Positions 1 to 8,907 of a stretch of DNA of 64,000 bases are shown here, piece after piece; position 1 is the stretch's first letter; the number at the start of each line of letters is the position of its first letter. The notes under the pieces were generated by a model. It was not told where the DNA came from. It ran no database searches and worked only from the letters and a program-made list of their open reading frames with translations. The stretch spans positions 1,054,001-1,118,000 of the forward strand of contig NZ_CP038492.1 of assembly GCF_004751985.1 (NCBI RefSeq), written 5' to 3'. The DNA is from Rhodophyticola sp. CCM32 (GTDB lineage Bacteria > Pseudomonadota > Alphaproteobacteria > Rhodobacterales > Rhodobacteraceae). The translations under genes were made by a program, and so were the position numbers.

Positions 1-2250
1 GGCGATGTGGATGTGCTGGTGGCGACCGATGCAATCGGCATGGGGCTGAACCTCGATATCCGGCATGTGGCGTTTTCGGGTCTGCGCAAATTCGACGGGC
101 GCAGAATGCGCGATTTAATGCCGAATGAACTGGCCCAGATCGCGGGCCGTGCCGGGCGCTATACGGAACCCGGCACATTCGGCGTGACGGGGGAGGCGCA
201 CCCGCTGGACGACCCGGTGGTGGAGGCGATCAGCGCCCACCGGTTTGCGCCGGTGCGCAAACTGCAATGGCGCAATACGCGGCTGGAATTCGGCACTGTC
301 GACCGCCTGATCGCCTCGCTGCAGGATCACACACAGAATGAATGGCTGTCGCGGGCCCGGGAAGCCGATGATCTTATGGCGCTGAAGGCGATTTCGGGGC
401 AGGCGGATGTGGCCGGGCGGATCAGTGGTGCGCAGGATGTGAAACGCCTTTGGGATGTGTGCCGTATCCCCGATTTCCGGGGGGTCAGCCATGCCGAACA
501 TATCAGTCTTCTGGCGGGAATTTTCGACTATCTGCATGATCTGGGCCGGGTCCCGGATGATTGGCTGGCGCGCCAGGTCAAGCGGATTGATCGCAGCGAT
601 GGCGATATTGACACGTTGTCGAAACGATTGGCGTATATCCGCACATGGACCTATGTGGCGCAGCGGAAGGGCTGGGTTGATGATGAATCCCATTGGCGTG
701 GCGCCACGCGTGCCGTAGAAGACCGCCTGTCAGACGCGTTGCATGAGCGTCTGACGCAAAGATTTGTCGACCGGCGCACCTCTGTGCTGATGCGCCGGTT
801 GAAGCAGAAGGAGAGCCTTGTGGCCGAGGTGAATGACAAAGGCGAAGTGACAGTCGAGGGCCAGTTTGTCGGCCGGCTGGAGGGATTCCGGTTTCGGCAG
901 GATGCCTCGGCAAGCGCGGATGAGGCGAAAACCCTGCAACAGGCCGCGGTCGTGGCCCTGCGGCCTGAATTCCACTTGCGCGCCGACCGGTTCTATAACG
1001 CGCCGGATACCGAGTTCGATTACACCGAACAGGGGGGCCTGATGTGGGGCGATCAGGCGGTGGGCAAGCTGGTGGCGGGGGCGGATGCGCTGAAACCCGT
1101 GGCTGAGGCGTTTGTCGATGACGACGCGGGCCCCGAGGTCATGCAGAAGGTTCAGCGGCGCTTGCAGCATTTCATCGACCGCAAGGTGGCCACATTGTTC
1201 GAGCCGCTGCTGGCGATGTCGAAAGATGAGGCGCTGAGCGGTCTGGCGCGCGGGTTTGCCTTTCGCATGGTCGAGGCGCTTGGCGTTCTGCCCCGCCCGG
1301 ATGTGGCCGGGGATGTGAAGGCGCTGGATCAGGATGCGCGCGGATTGCTGCGCAAGCACGGGGTGCGCTTTGGCCAGTTCACCATCTTCCAGCATCTGTT
1401 GCTGAAACCGGCGCCTACGCGCCTGCGTCTGGTTCTTTGGGGTCTGGCCAAGGGGCTGGACGAATTTCCCGAAAGCCCGCCCCCTGGCCTGGTCACCATC
1501 CCCAATGCCGAAGATCCGCCCGCTGGCTATTACACCATGTCGGGTTATCGCCCGGCGGGCGCGCGGGCGATCCGTATCGACATGCTGGAGCGTCTGGCCG
1601 ATATGCTGCGTCAGCAGGATACACGCGGCGGGTTCGAGGCGACGGCGGATATGTTGTCGATCACCGGTATGACGCTGGAACAGTTTGCCGATCTGATGGG
1701 CGGGCTTGGCTATAAGGCGGATCGCGGGGAACGGGTGAAGGTGAAAGCAATACCTGCCCCTGCGGCCTCTGACACGCCCGATCCGGCACCGGCAGAAGTG
1801 CCTGGGGAAACGCCCGGCGAAACCCCGCCCGATACGCCGCAGGAAACCCCGGTGACGCCCCCGGTCGAGACCCCGCCGGTGGCGCCGCCGCCGGAAATGT
1901 CCCCCGAGATATCGGCGGATACCACGCCGGAAGCCCCCGCCGAGGCAGCCGCAGCCGATATTGCACCCGCTGAGGAAACCGCCGCAGATCAAAGCCCCGA
2001 GATGGAGGTGTTCTACACCTTTGCCTGGGCCCCGCGCCGACGCCCCAGCCAGCAGGGCCAGCGTCGCAATGATGGCGGTGGTGGAAAACCCCGGGGCAGG
2101 AAAGGCAAGCCGCAGGGCAAACCCGGTGGCAAACCACAGCGGAAGGACAAACCGCAGAACTTTTCGGCCCGGCCTGAGCGTAAGAAAGACCGGATCGACC
2201 CGGACAACCCGTTTGCGCAAGCGCTTGCGGGGCTGAAGGACAAATCCTGA
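1..2250 (+). CDS. SUV3-like ATP-dependent RNA helicase, C-terminal part (cut by window start)
   Basis: The reading frame is open to the first base of the window, so the N-terminal helicase lobe (Walker A, DEAD/DEAH box) lies upstream. What is visible starts in the second RecA lobe: the motif V-like stretch ATDAIGMGLN and motif VI QIAGRAGRY, which with the following region resemble the mitochondrial SUV3-type helicases found in alphaproteobacteria. From about residue 585 the protein becomes a low-complexity Pro/Glu/Thr tract with repeated ETP units, then ends in a basic Gly/Lys/Arg tail (after about residue 680) that probably binds RNA. The stop overlaps the start region of the next gene. Role inferred from family: RNA unwinding in turnover or ribosome-related processing. 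Confidence 0.85.
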   Translation, partial: GDVDVLVATDAIGMGLNLDIRHVAFSGLRKFDGRRMRDLMPNELAQIAGRAGRYTEPGTFGVTGEAHPLDDPVVEAISAHRFAPVRKLQWRNTRLEFGTVDRLIASLQDHTQNEWLSRAREADDLMALKAISGQADVAGRISGAQDVKRLWDVCRIPDFRGVSHAEHISLLAGIFDYLHDLGRVPDDWLARQVKRIDRSDGDIDTLSKRLAYIRTWTYVAQRKGWVDDESHWRGATRAVEDRLSDALHERLTQRFVDRRTSVLMRRLKQKESLVAEVNDKGEVTVEGQFVGRLEGFRFRQDASASADEAKTLQQAAVVALRPEFHLRADRFYNAPDTEFDYTEQGGLMWGDQAVGKLVAGADALKPVAEAFVDDDAGPEVMQKVQRRLQHFIDRKVATLFEPLLAMSKDEALSGLARGFAFRMVEALGVLPRPDVAGDVKALDQDARGLLRKHGVRFGQFTIFQHLLLKPAPTRLRLVLWGLAKGLDEFPESPPPGLVTIPNAEDPPAGYYTMSGYRPAGARAIRIDMLERLADMLRQQDTRGGFEATADMLSITGMTLEQFADLMGGLGYKADRGERVKVKAIPAPAASDTPDPAPAEVPGETPGETPPDTPQETPVTPPVETPPVAPPPEMSPEISADTTPEAPAEAAAADIAPAEETAADQSPEMEVFYTFAWAPRRRPSQQGQRRNDGGGGKPRGRKGKPQGKPGGKPQRKDKPQNFSARPERKKDRIDPDNPFAQALAGLKDKS

Positions 2251-2603
2251 GCGACAAGACCAAAGACCGGCTGGACAAATGGCTCTGGCAGGCGCGGTTT
2301 TTCAAGACCCGCAGCCGGGCCACGACACGTGTGTCGGAGGGCCATGTCCGGGTGAATGGCGAAAAAGTGCATAAAAAGGCCACCCTGGTCAGCCCCGGTG
2401 ATGTGCTGACCTTCCCGCAGGGGCGGTTGATCCGGGTTGTGCGCATCGTCGGGCTGGCCACACGGCGCGGCCCGGCCCCGGAGGCGCAGGCGCTGTATGA
2501 GGATATGACCCCGCCATCAGACCCGGTTCCCGACCGTGTCGGCGCCCGCCCAACAAAGAAGGTCCGGCGCGATCTGGATGCGCTTCACCGGGACACGGAA
2601 TAG
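2247..2603 (+). CDS. S4-domain RNA-binding protein (HslR/Hsp15-like)
   Basis: The reading frame begins LDKWLWQARFFKTRSRAT, the typical first helix of an S4 domain, followed by the RVNGEKVHKKATLVSPGDVL strand region that closes the fold. No ATG is available before this conserved segment. The frame reaches back to CTG at 2247, overlapping the helicase stop as CTGA, so either a rare CTG start is used or translation is coupled to the upstream gene; a GTG at 2331 would delete the first S4 helix and is unlikely. The C-terminus is Pro/Arg-rich. Family members bind rRNA, and Hsp15 recycles stalled 50S subunits; that role is only inferred here. Confidence 0.8.
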   Translation: MSDKTKDRLDKWLWQARFFKTRSRATTRVSEGHVRVNGEKVHKKATLVSPGDVLTFPQGRLIRVVRIVGLATRRGPAPEAQALYEDMTPPSDPVPDRVGARPTKKVRRDLDALHRDTE

Positions 2604-2701
2604 GGCCCTTGGCGGCTCTGCGGCAATGGCGTCGCACCATCTTGCAACTTGTCCGGGGGTTGCGTAGCTAACCGTTTATCGAGACAGCCGAGTTTTACTC
2701 C

Positions 2702-3037
2702 ATGACCTACATCGTCACTGAAAATTGCATCGCCTGCAAATACACCGATTGTGTGGAGGTCTGCCCCGTGGATTGCTTCTATGAGGGGGAGAATATGCTG
2801 GTGATCCACCCCGATGAATGCATTGATTGCGGTGTTTGCGAACCCGAATGCCCCGCCGATGCGATCCGCCCGGATACAGAGCCGGATATGGAAAGCTGGG
2901 TTGAGTTCAACCGTAAGTATTCCGAGGCCTGGCCGGTGATCATCACCAAGAAAGATCAGTTGCCCGAAGCCGAGGACATGGACGGTAAACCCGGCAAGAT
3001 GGAGCTGTTTTCCGAAGCGGCGGGCGAAGGTGGTTGA
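2702..3037 (+). CDS. fdxA: 7Fe (3Fe-4S/4Fe-4S) ferredoxin FdxA
   Basis: A 111-residue ferredoxin. The N-terminal half has the cysteine pattern [14 protein letters not shown] and the second has [12 protein letters not shown], which is the arrangement of seven-iron ferredoxins of the Azotobacter FdI/FdxA type that hold one 3Fe-4S and one 4Fe-4S cluster. The C-terminal extension after the second cluster motif (residues about 60-111) is also typical. It is a soluble low-potential electron carrier. Gene order S4 protein - fdxA - carD is a familiar Rhodobacterales arrangement. Confidence 0.93.
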   Translation: MTYIVTENCIACKYTDCVEVCPVDCFYEGENMLVIHPDECIDCGVCEPECPADAIRPDTEPDMESWVEFNRKYSEAWPVIITKKDQLPEAEDMDGKPGKMELFSEAAGEGG

Positions 3038-3141
3038 CCGATTCGCCATATGGGCGCAATGTGGGGCTTATGTGAAATCTGTTGCAGTGCAGCAAACCCC
3101 TGTAAAAACAGGGCATTCCTTTCTGCGCGCTACGTCAGATT

Positions 3142-3171
3142 TTGAAACCCCCGAAATTTGTGCTATATATT
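3142..3171 (+). promoter_or_regulatory. Probable promoter of carD
   Basis: TTGAAA at 3142-3147 is followed after 16 bases by TATATA (3164-3169) in an otherwise GC-rich region. This is close to a housekeeping -35/-10 pair and would give a leader of roughly 135 nt before the carD start. Confidence 0.45.
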
Positions 3172-3314
3172 CGTTACAAACAGAGTTGTGACATCAATAA
3201 CGGGCCTGCCAGCCCGGAACGATATATCAGAATATTAGAAACTGCTTGTGGAAAGCCTGTCTTTCCGCCGGTGTTTTTGGCGCCTGATATCTTGGGCCCG
3301 AGAGGAAGATATAG

Positions 3315-3833
3315 ATGAGTAAATCACGTAAATCGCAGGATTTCAGCCCCAATGAATACGTGGTCTATCCGGCCCATGGGGTCGGTCAGATCGTCTCTAT
3401 CGAAGAGCAGGAGATCGCCGGATTCGTCCTGGAACTGTTCGTGATCTCTTTCGAGAAAGACAAAATGACCTTGCGGGTGCCAACGGCCAAGGCAACCGAG
3501 GTGGGCATGCGTTCACTCTCCAGCCCCGATGTGGTGACCAAGGCGCTGGATACGCTGAAGGGCAAGGCCCGGGTGAAGCGCGCCATGTGGTCCCGCCGGG
3601 CCCAGGAATATGAACAAAAGATCAATTCGGGCGATCTGATCGCGATCGCCGAGGTGGTGCGCGACCTGCATCGCGCCGATGACCAGCGCGAGCAGAGCTA
3701 TTCCGAGCGTCAGCTTTATGAAGCGGCACTGGAGCGTCTGACCCGGGAACTGGCTGCTGTGAACGGCATGGATGAGGCCGGGGCGCAGAAACGTGTCGAT
3801 GATGTGCTTTCGGCCCGCGCTGCCGCTGCCTGA
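3315..3833 (+). CDS. carD: CarD/CdnL-family RNA polymerase-binding regulator
   Basis: A 172-residue protein with an N-terminal Tudor-like RNAP-interaction domain (FSPNEYVVYPAHGVGQI, about residues 10-70) and a helical C-terminal DNA-binding domain that includes the conserved MWSRRAQEYEQKINSGD segment. The family contacts the RNAP beta subunit and stabilises open complexes, in alphaproteobacteria especially at promoters with a poor -10 element. ATG at 3315 follows the strong Shine-Dalgarno GAGGAAG. A strong terminator follows the stop. The length matches the family. Confidence 0.92.
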   Translation: MSKSRKSQDFSPNEYVVYPAHGVGQIVSIEEQEIAGFVLELFVISFEKDKMTLRVPTAKATEVGMRSLSSPDVVTKALDTLKGKARVKRAMWSRRAQEYEQKINSGDLIAIAEVVRDLHRADDQREQSYSERQLYEAALERLTRELAAVNGMDEAGAQKRVDDVLSARAAAA

Positions 3834-3857
3834 TCCCGCCTGACTGACAGAAAACCG

Positions 3858-3886
3858 CCCGCCGCATCCTTTGCGGCGGGTTTTTT
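3858..3886 (+). terminator. Rho-independent terminator after carD
   Basis: CCCGCCGCA (3858-3866) pairs perfectly with TGCGGCGGG (3872-3880) across a 5-nt loop and is followed directly by six T residues. Confidence 0.9.
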
Positions 3887-4044
3887 CGTGGACATTGATC
3901 GGCACGAATGCGCCTATGGGTCAGCCTGATCATACGGGCTATCGCCCACCCCATCTGTTGATGGAAGAATGAACCAAGTTCAGGCGTTGTCCGACATATA
4001 GGTAGGACCGGTTCAGAACGACGACCATTTGAAAGGACAAAACA

Positions 4045-4320
4045 ATGTCGAAGACCCTTATCATCGCCCTGATTGGCGGCACTTTCGCGCTGGCGGGTTG
4101 CCAGCTGTCAAATCAGGACCGCTCTAATCTTGGCCTTCTCGGTGGCGCTGCCGGCGGTGTGCTTCTGGCGGACGCGCTGGATGCCAACTCTGAAATGACC
4201 ATTGTCGCAGGAATTGCAGGCGCTGCTGCCGGTACGATGATTGCGCGCGGCACGCAGCAGGATCGCTGCGCCTATGCAACCGGTGATGGTTCGACAGTTT
4301 ACTACGCTGCCTGCCCCTAG
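4045..4320 (+). CDS. Small glycine-zipper lipoprotein
   Basis: A 91-residue protein with a short hydrophobic leader ending in the lipobox LAGC (cleavage before Cys19), so it is probably anchored in the outer membrane. The mature part has glycine-zipper stretches (LGLLGGAAGGVLLADAL and VAGIAGAAAGTMIARG), like SlyB/OsmB-type 17-kDa surface antigens. The start follows AAAGGA. The stop is immediately followed by a palindromic repeat element (4321-4419) that separates it from the convergent cobS gene. The function beyond membrane association is unknown. Confidence 0.8.
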   Translation: MSKTLIIALIGGTFALAGCQLSNQDRSNLGLLGGAAGGVLLADALDANSEMTIVAGIAGAAAGTMIARGTQQDRCAYATGDGSTVYYAACP

Positions 4321-4419
4321 AGCAGTTTTCGATAAACCTGAATCATCTAACGCTGCCTGAAATAAAATATTTCAACGCGTTAGATGATATTGGGTACATC
4401 ACGTTTAATCGAAAACGCT
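4321..4419. repeat. MITE-like palindromic repeat (about 99 bp)
   Basis: The left arm begins AGCAGTTTTCGATAAAC and the right arm ends with its near-complement, GTTTAATCGAAAACGCT. A second pair of arms, ATCATCTAACGC and GCGTTAGATGAT, lies inside, around an AT-rich centre. The element fills the whole interval between the lipoprotein stop and cobS and supplies the cobS stop codon. Its ends (AGC-TTTT ... AAAA-GCT) resemble those of the element at 10110-10218. Confidence 0.75.
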
Positions 4420-5184
4420 ATAAGACAGCGACGTAACAAGTACGGCAAGGGCGGCGATTTCGGCCAGTTGTTGACTGGCGCCCAGAACGTCGCCCGTCTG
4501 GCCGCCGATTTTTGAATGTGCCAGCCAGGCCACCGCGCCCGCCACAAGATAGGCCACAACACACGCCATCACCCCGGCCCAACCGGTCAGGGTGATGGCG
4601 ATTATCATTGCTACTCCGGCAGACAGCCAGGCCGTGCGCCCCTCTGGCTGCCCGGTATTTCGTGACAGGCCGTCTTCCCGCGCGGGCCTGACAAGCGCCA
4701 TGACCGTAACCATCGGGGCCCGGCCAATCACTGCGGCTGCGACGAGGGCCAGAGGTGTGGAAAGCAGCGCGCCGATCAATGACCAGCGCGCCAGCAGGCT
4801 GAGCACCAGGGCCAGAACGCCATAGGTGCCGATCCGGCTGTCGCGCATGATGTCCAGCCGTTGTTCCACCGTCCAGCCGCCCCAGATACCATCGGCCATA
4901 TCGGCCAGACCATCCTCGTGCAGCGCCCCGCTGGCCAGAATCATCACGGCCAGCACCAGCGCAGATATCAGCCCCCCGGGCAGGTCAAACCAGCGACCCA
5001 GCCAGATCATACCCACACCCAACAGGCCCAGAACCAGACCCGCCAGGGGCCAGGCCCAGGCCGCCTGCGCCCCGCGTTCAGGCGCGCCACCGGCAGGCAG
5101 GGGCAGGCGGGTCAGCAGGCCAAGCGCCAGCCAGATGTCGCTTGCCCGGGCAAGCTGCGTATCGGAGATGTTGCCCTTGGACAT
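4405..5184 (-). CDS. cobS: Adenosylcobinamide-GDP ribazoletransferase (cobalamin synthase) CobS
   Basis: A 259-residue integral membrane enzyme that joins adenosylcobinamide-GDP to alpha-ribazole in the last stage of the vitamin B12 nucleotide-loop pathway. It has several hydrophobic helices and the conserved acidic motif HEDGLADMADGIWGG, followed by RLDIMRDSRIGTYG, both diagnostic for CobS. I chose ATG at 5184 (MSKGNISDTQ) because the longer open frame upstream would run into the divergent cobT promoter region. The last codons (SVFD and stop) lie inside the palindromic repeat, so the native C-terminus has probably been altered slightly. It is divergent from cobT, with 88 bp between the starts. 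Confidence 0.92.
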   Translation of the reverse strand: MSKGNISDTQLARASDIWLALGLLTRLPLPAGGAPERGAQAAWAWPLAGLVLGLLGVGMIWLGRWFDLPGGLISALVLAVMILASGALHEDGLADMADGIWGGWTVEQRLDIMRDSRIGTYGVLALVLSLLARWSLIGALLSTPLALVAAAVIGRAPMVTVMALVRPAREDGLSRNTGQPEGRTAWLSAGVAMIIAITLTGWAGVMACVVAYLVAGAVAWLAHSKIGGQTGDVLGASQQLAEIAALAVLVTSLSYSVFD

Positions 5185-5272
5185 CAACTGGGCCTTTCTG
5201 TCGCGTGGTGCGTCGCCAAAGCTGCGATAAACACCAAAGCTGGGATCATCGCAACGAAAGACATTATTGGCC

Positions 5273-6289
5273 ATGGCAGACACGCCCAAAACCCGGACCG
5301 CCCTTTGTGCGGCTCTGAAACAGGCCCCGGGGCCGGATGCGGATGCGACCCGGGCCGCGGGTGCGCGCAACGGGCAACTGACCAAACCCCCCGGCGCGCT
5401 TGGCCGGCTGGAGGATCTGGCGATCTGGTATGCGGGTTGGCGCGGCGATCCACAACCGCAGATCACGAGATCGCAGGCGCTTGTCTTCGCGGGGAATCAC
5501 GGGGTTGTCGCACGGGGTGTCAGCGCCTTTCCGGCAGAGGTGACCGCGCAGATGGTTGCGAATTTTCAGGCCGGGGGCGCGGCGATCAACCAGCTTTGCA
5601 AAGCTGCGGGTGCGGAGTTGAGCGTGCATGCGCTGGATCTGGATCACCCCACAGAGGATTTCACCCAAGGGCCTGCCATGTCCGAGGCCGGCTTGATGGC
5701 TGCCATCGCCACCGGCTGGGAAGCGGTGAACCCGGAGGCTGATCTGCTGATCACCGGTGAAATGGGGATCGGCAACACAACCTCTGCCGCTGCCATCGCC
5801 CTGGCACTGTTTGGCGGCGATGCGGGGGATTGGACAGGCAGGGGCACAGGTGTGGACGCGGACGGGCTTGCGGTGAAGATGAAAACTGTGCGCGACGGGC
5901 TGGCCGCCAATCCCGGTGCTGCGGGTGATCCGCTGGAGGCGCTGCGCTGTCTGGGCGGGCGGGAGCTTGCCGCCATGGCCGGGGCCATCGCCCATGCGCG
6001 CCTGTTGCGCATTCCGGTGATACTGGACGGGTTTATCTGCACTACGGCGGCTGCGACCCTTGCCCAGGCTGTGCCCGGCGCACTTGATCATACGGTGGCG
6101 GGCCATGCCTCGGCCGAACAGGCCCATGGCCGCCTGCTGGCCGCGCTTGGGAAAGAACCTCTGCTGGCGCTGGATATGCGGCTTGGCGAAGGCAGCGGCG
6201 CCGCCCTTGCGATACAGATCCTCAAAGCCGCACTGGCCTGCCATTCCGGGATGGCGACATTTGCCGAGGCAGGTGTCGCAGCGGGGTGA
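5273..6289 (+). CDS. cobT: Nicotinate-nucleotide-dimethylbenzimidazole phosphoribosyltransferase CobT
   Basis: A 338-residue enzyme that makes alpha-ribazole phosphate, the lower-ligand precursor consumed by CobS. Diagnostic segments are [32 protein letters not shown] and, near the C-terminus, [13 protein letters not shown], which contains the general-base glutamate of the family. A TTG two codons upstream is possible, but ATG at 5273 is the natural start. It is divergent from cobS, so the two genes of the same branch can share control. Confidence 0.93.
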   Translation: MADTPKTRTALCAALKQAPGPDADATRAAGARNGQLTKPPGALGRLEDLAIWYAGWRGDPQPQITRSQALVFAGNHGVVARGVSAFPAEVTAQMVANFQAGGAAINQLCKAAGAELSVHALDLDHPTEDFTQGPAMSEAGLMAAIATGWEAVNPEADLLITGEMGIGNTTSAAAIALALFGGDAGDWTGRGTGVDADGLAVKMKTVRDGLAANPGAAGDPLEALRCLGGRELAAMAGAIAHARLLRIPVILDGFICTTAAATLAQAVPGALDHTVAGHASAEQAHGRLLAALGKEPLLALDMRLGEGSGAALAIQILKAALACHSGMATFAEAGVAAG

Positions 6290-6314
6290 GCCCTGCCGGT
6301 CGGGCAGGCGCGCC

Positions 6315-8279
6315 TTACCCTTCGCCCTGTCCGGTTTCACTGTGCCGGGTGATCACGCCTTGCAGGGCACCCGCATCGCTGCGGGTCCGTCGTGCCCCGG
6401 ATTGCGGCGGCTCTTCATCCACCATCTCATCCAGCTGGCTGACCAAAGCGGTTTCCAGATTGTTGTTCAACTCACGCGCGCGGGCCATATAGGCCTCGTT
6501 CTGGGCCACGGGGGTGCCGGGTTTCCAGACTTCTGCCAGCGTCCGCAGGTTATGCCGGTCATGGCGATAAAACGCGGTTTCCACCTCATGGGCCTCGTAA
6601 TCGGTCAGCCCCATATCCTCCAGCACATAGCGCGCCGCGCGCAGGGAACTGTCAAACATCTCGCGCACGATATGATCGGCGCCCGCATTATAAAGCTCAT
6701 ACACATGCAGCCGGTCATGGGCCCGGGCGGTGATGGAAATATCGGGCCGCAGACGGCGGGCATAGGCCACCAGACGCAGGGCCGCCTGTTTGTCATCCAC
6801 CGCCACCACCAGAACCTTTGCATTCTCCAGCCCCGCCGCATGCAGCAATTCAGGCCGGGTCGGATCCCCGAAAAAGCCGCGAAACCCGAAATTGCGCATC
6901 AGCCGGATCATCGCCAGATCATTGTCCAGCACCACGGTTTTATAACCCGAAGCCTGGATCATCCGGTTCACAACCTGCCCGAAACGGCCAATCCCTGCGA
7001 TGATGATCGGGGCCTTGGTGTCGATCTTGTCGGGCTCGGGCAAATCTTCCGCCGTATCGGCCATCCGTTGGCTGAGCATCTCATAGAGGATGTAGAACAG
7101 CGGTGTCAGCAGCATCGACAGTGCCACCACCAGCAGCAGCGATTGCCCCACATGCGCGGCGAGAACCGATTGCTGCAGTGAGAAGGCGATCAGCACAAAG
7201 CCGAATTCGCCTGCCTGGGCCAGACCAAGCGTGAACAGCCAGAGATTGCGCCCGCGCAACCGGAACACCAGACCGATCGCAAACAGCAGCAGACCCTTGA
7301 TGATCATGATCGCAAGGGTCAGCCCGACCACGATGAACAGATCGGCCCAAAGCACGGCAAAATTGATACCCGCCCCCACGGTGATGAAGAAAAGCCCCAG
7401 AAGCAGACCTTTGAAAGGCTGGATATCCGCCTCCAACTCATGCCGGAATTCCGAGTTCGCAAGCACCACCCCGGCCACAAAAGCCCCAAGGGCGGGGGAC
7501 AGACCCACAAGGATCATCAGAAAGGCGATGCCGACAACAATGACCAGCGCCACGGCGGTATACATCTCGCGCAGGCGCGCCATGTGGATGAAACGGAACA
7601 GCGGATGCGACAGGTAATAGCCCGCCAGAATAACCGCCGCGACCGCGCCCAGGGTCACCAGCGTCACACCCCAGCCGGGCAGGCCCTCGACCAGGGACAG
7701 GGTGGCATGGGTGTTTTCCTCGACCCCGCGCTGGATCGAGCCATCGCCGCCAAGCCTGACCAGATTGGGGATCGACAGCAATGGCAACAGGGCCAGCATG
7801 GGGATCACTGCGATATCCTGCGTCAGCAACACGGAAAAGGCCGACCGCCCGCCATCGGTCTGCATCAGCCCCTTTTCGTTCAATGTCTGCAAAACGATCG
7901 CGGTCGAGGACAGGGCCAGGATCATCCCGATCGCAAGCGCCGTCTGCCAGTCAAATCCCAGCATCACCGCACCGCCTGCCAGGGCTGCGGTGCTAAGCAG
8001 AATTTGCGCGCCCCCCAGCCCGATCAGCTTCTTGCGCATCTCCCACAGGCCCTTGGGGTCCAGTTCCAGCCCGATCAGGAACAGCATCAGAACCACGCCG
8101 AATTCCGCGAAATGCTGCAGGTCTTCGGTTTCCGCACCAACCAGACCCAGAACCGGGCCGATCAGGATCCCCGCCAGCAGATAGCCCAGAACTGACCCCA
8201 TGCCGAACCGCACCGACAGCGGCACGGCGATGACCATCGCACCAAGATAGATTGTGGCCTGTAGCAGGAAATCGTCCAT
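6315..8279 (-). CDS. Kef-type K+/H+ antiporter (CPA2) with RCK domain
   Basis: A 654-residue protein. About residues 1-385 form a polytopic CPA2 exchanger domain with the conserved FLIGLELDP segment and a GLSPALGAFVAGV helix. From about residue 400 there is a TrkA-N/RCK nucleotide-binding domain with IIAGIGRFGQVV and FGDPTRPELLHAAG. It probably exchanges K+ for H+ in the inner membrane under NAD(H) or glutathione gating, as KefB/KefC do. The start at ATG 8279 has AAGGA upstream; the longer open frame overlaps the Lrp gene and is rejected. The C-terminal 120 residues are a less conserved cytoplasmic tail. Confidence 0.9.
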   Translation of the reverse strand: MDDFLLQATIYLGAMVIAVPLSVRFGMGSVLGYLLAGILIGPVLGLVGAETEDLQHFAEFGVVLMLFLIGLELDPKGLWEMRKKLIGLGGAQILLSTAALAGGAVMLGFDWQTALAIGMILALSSTAIVLQTLNEKGLMQTDGGRSAFSVLLTQDIAVIPMLALLPLLSIPNLVRLGGDGSIQRGVEENTHATLSLVEGLPGWGVTLVTLGAVAAVILAGYYLSHPLFRFIHMARLREMYTAVALVIVVGIAFLMILVGLSPALGAFVAGVVLANSEFRHELEADIQPFKGLLLGLFFITVGAGINFAVLWADLFIVVGLTLAIMIIKGLLLFAIGLVFRLRGRNLWLFTLGLAQAGEFGFVLIAFSLQQSVLAAHVGQSLLLVVALSMLLTPLFYILYEMLSQRMADTAEDLPEPDKIDTKAPIIIAGIGRFGQVVNRMIQASGYKTVVLDNDLAMIRLMRNFGFRGFFGDPTRPELLHAAGLENAKVLVVAVDDKQAALRLVAYARRLRPDISITARAHDRLHVYELYNAGADHIVREMFDSSLRAARYVLEDMGLTDYEAHEVETAFYRHDRHNLRTLAEVWKPGTPVAQNEAYMARARELNNNLETALVSQLDEMVDEEPPQSGARRTRSDAGALQGVITRHSETGQGEG

Positions 8280-8305
8280 AAGCGGGCGTCCTTTTGGGCC
8301 GCGTT

Positions 8306-8761
8306 CTAAAGCGGCAGCGGCGCGTCGGGTTTCATTTGATCCATAACGATCTGGGATTGCACCCGTGCGACAGCGGGATGGGGCAAGAGTATACCGTGAA
8401 TGATCCTGTGTAAGCTTTGCAAATCGGCGCACCAGATCCGCAACAGATAATCGGCCTCTCCGGTTAATGTGAACGCGGCGGTGATCGCTTCCTGCGCGCG
8501 CACCAGCTGTGCGAACCCGGCGGCAGTGTCGTCACTATGAGACGCCATCTGCACCTGTACGAAAGCCTGCACCCCCAAACCCACACGACCCGGGTCGACA
8601 GTGGCGCGGGTGCCGGTCAGCAGCCCAAGGGTTTCCAGACGTTGCCGCCGCCGCCCGGCCTGACTGGCCGACAGGTTCAGGTGATCGCCAAGCTCCTGTG
8701 CGGTCAGGCTGGCATCTTTCTGCAGGGCTTTCAGAAGGCGGCGGTCAGTGTCATCCAGCAT
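8306..8761 (-). CDS. Lrp/AsnC-family transcriptional regulator
   Basis: A 151-residue regulator with an N-terminal helix-turn-helix (DDTDRRLLKALQKDASLTAQ, about residues 3-60) and a C-terminal RAM/AsnC ligand-binding domain (LTGEADYLLRIWCADLQSLH). Lrp-family proteins respond to amino acids. It is divergent from hpd, with 146 bp between the starts, so the most economical inference is that it controls hpd in response to tyrosine or phenylalanine. It lies 26 bp upstream of the Kef gene on the same strand and may be co-transcribed with it. Confidence 0.88.
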   Translation of the reverse strand: MLDDTDRRLLKALQKDASLTAQELGDHLNLSASQAGRRRQRLETLGLLTGTRATVDPGRVGLGVQAFVQVQMASHSDDTAAGFAQLVRAQEAITAAFTLTGEADYLLRIWCADLQSLHRIIHGILLPHPAVARVQSQIVMDQMKPDAPLPL

Positions 8762-8907
8762 GCGATAAACCCGCGTTTTCAGGTGATAATATGCGTGTGT
8801 TTTACATATTTATCCGGAAAACACCAGAAATACGCGCAAGACTTGCACGAAATCTGATCTATTATACTCACAGCGAACAGAGTCTTTACCCTTCAGGAGG
8901 ATACCAG

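Noticed and set aside
730..2220. 496-aa open frame antisense to the helicase
   Set aside because: Arg/Gly/His-rich composition typical of the antisense frame of a GC-rich gene; no motif and no ribosome site.
5185..5272. Cobalamin riboswitch between cobS and cobT
   Set aside because: Only 88 bp separate the divergent starts, too short for the known riboswitch, and no B12-box-like sequence is visible.
7440..8195. 251-aa frame antisense to the Kef antiporter
   Set aside because: His/Gln/Arg-rich shadow of a membrane-protein gene; the sense frame has clear CPA2 and RCK motifs.
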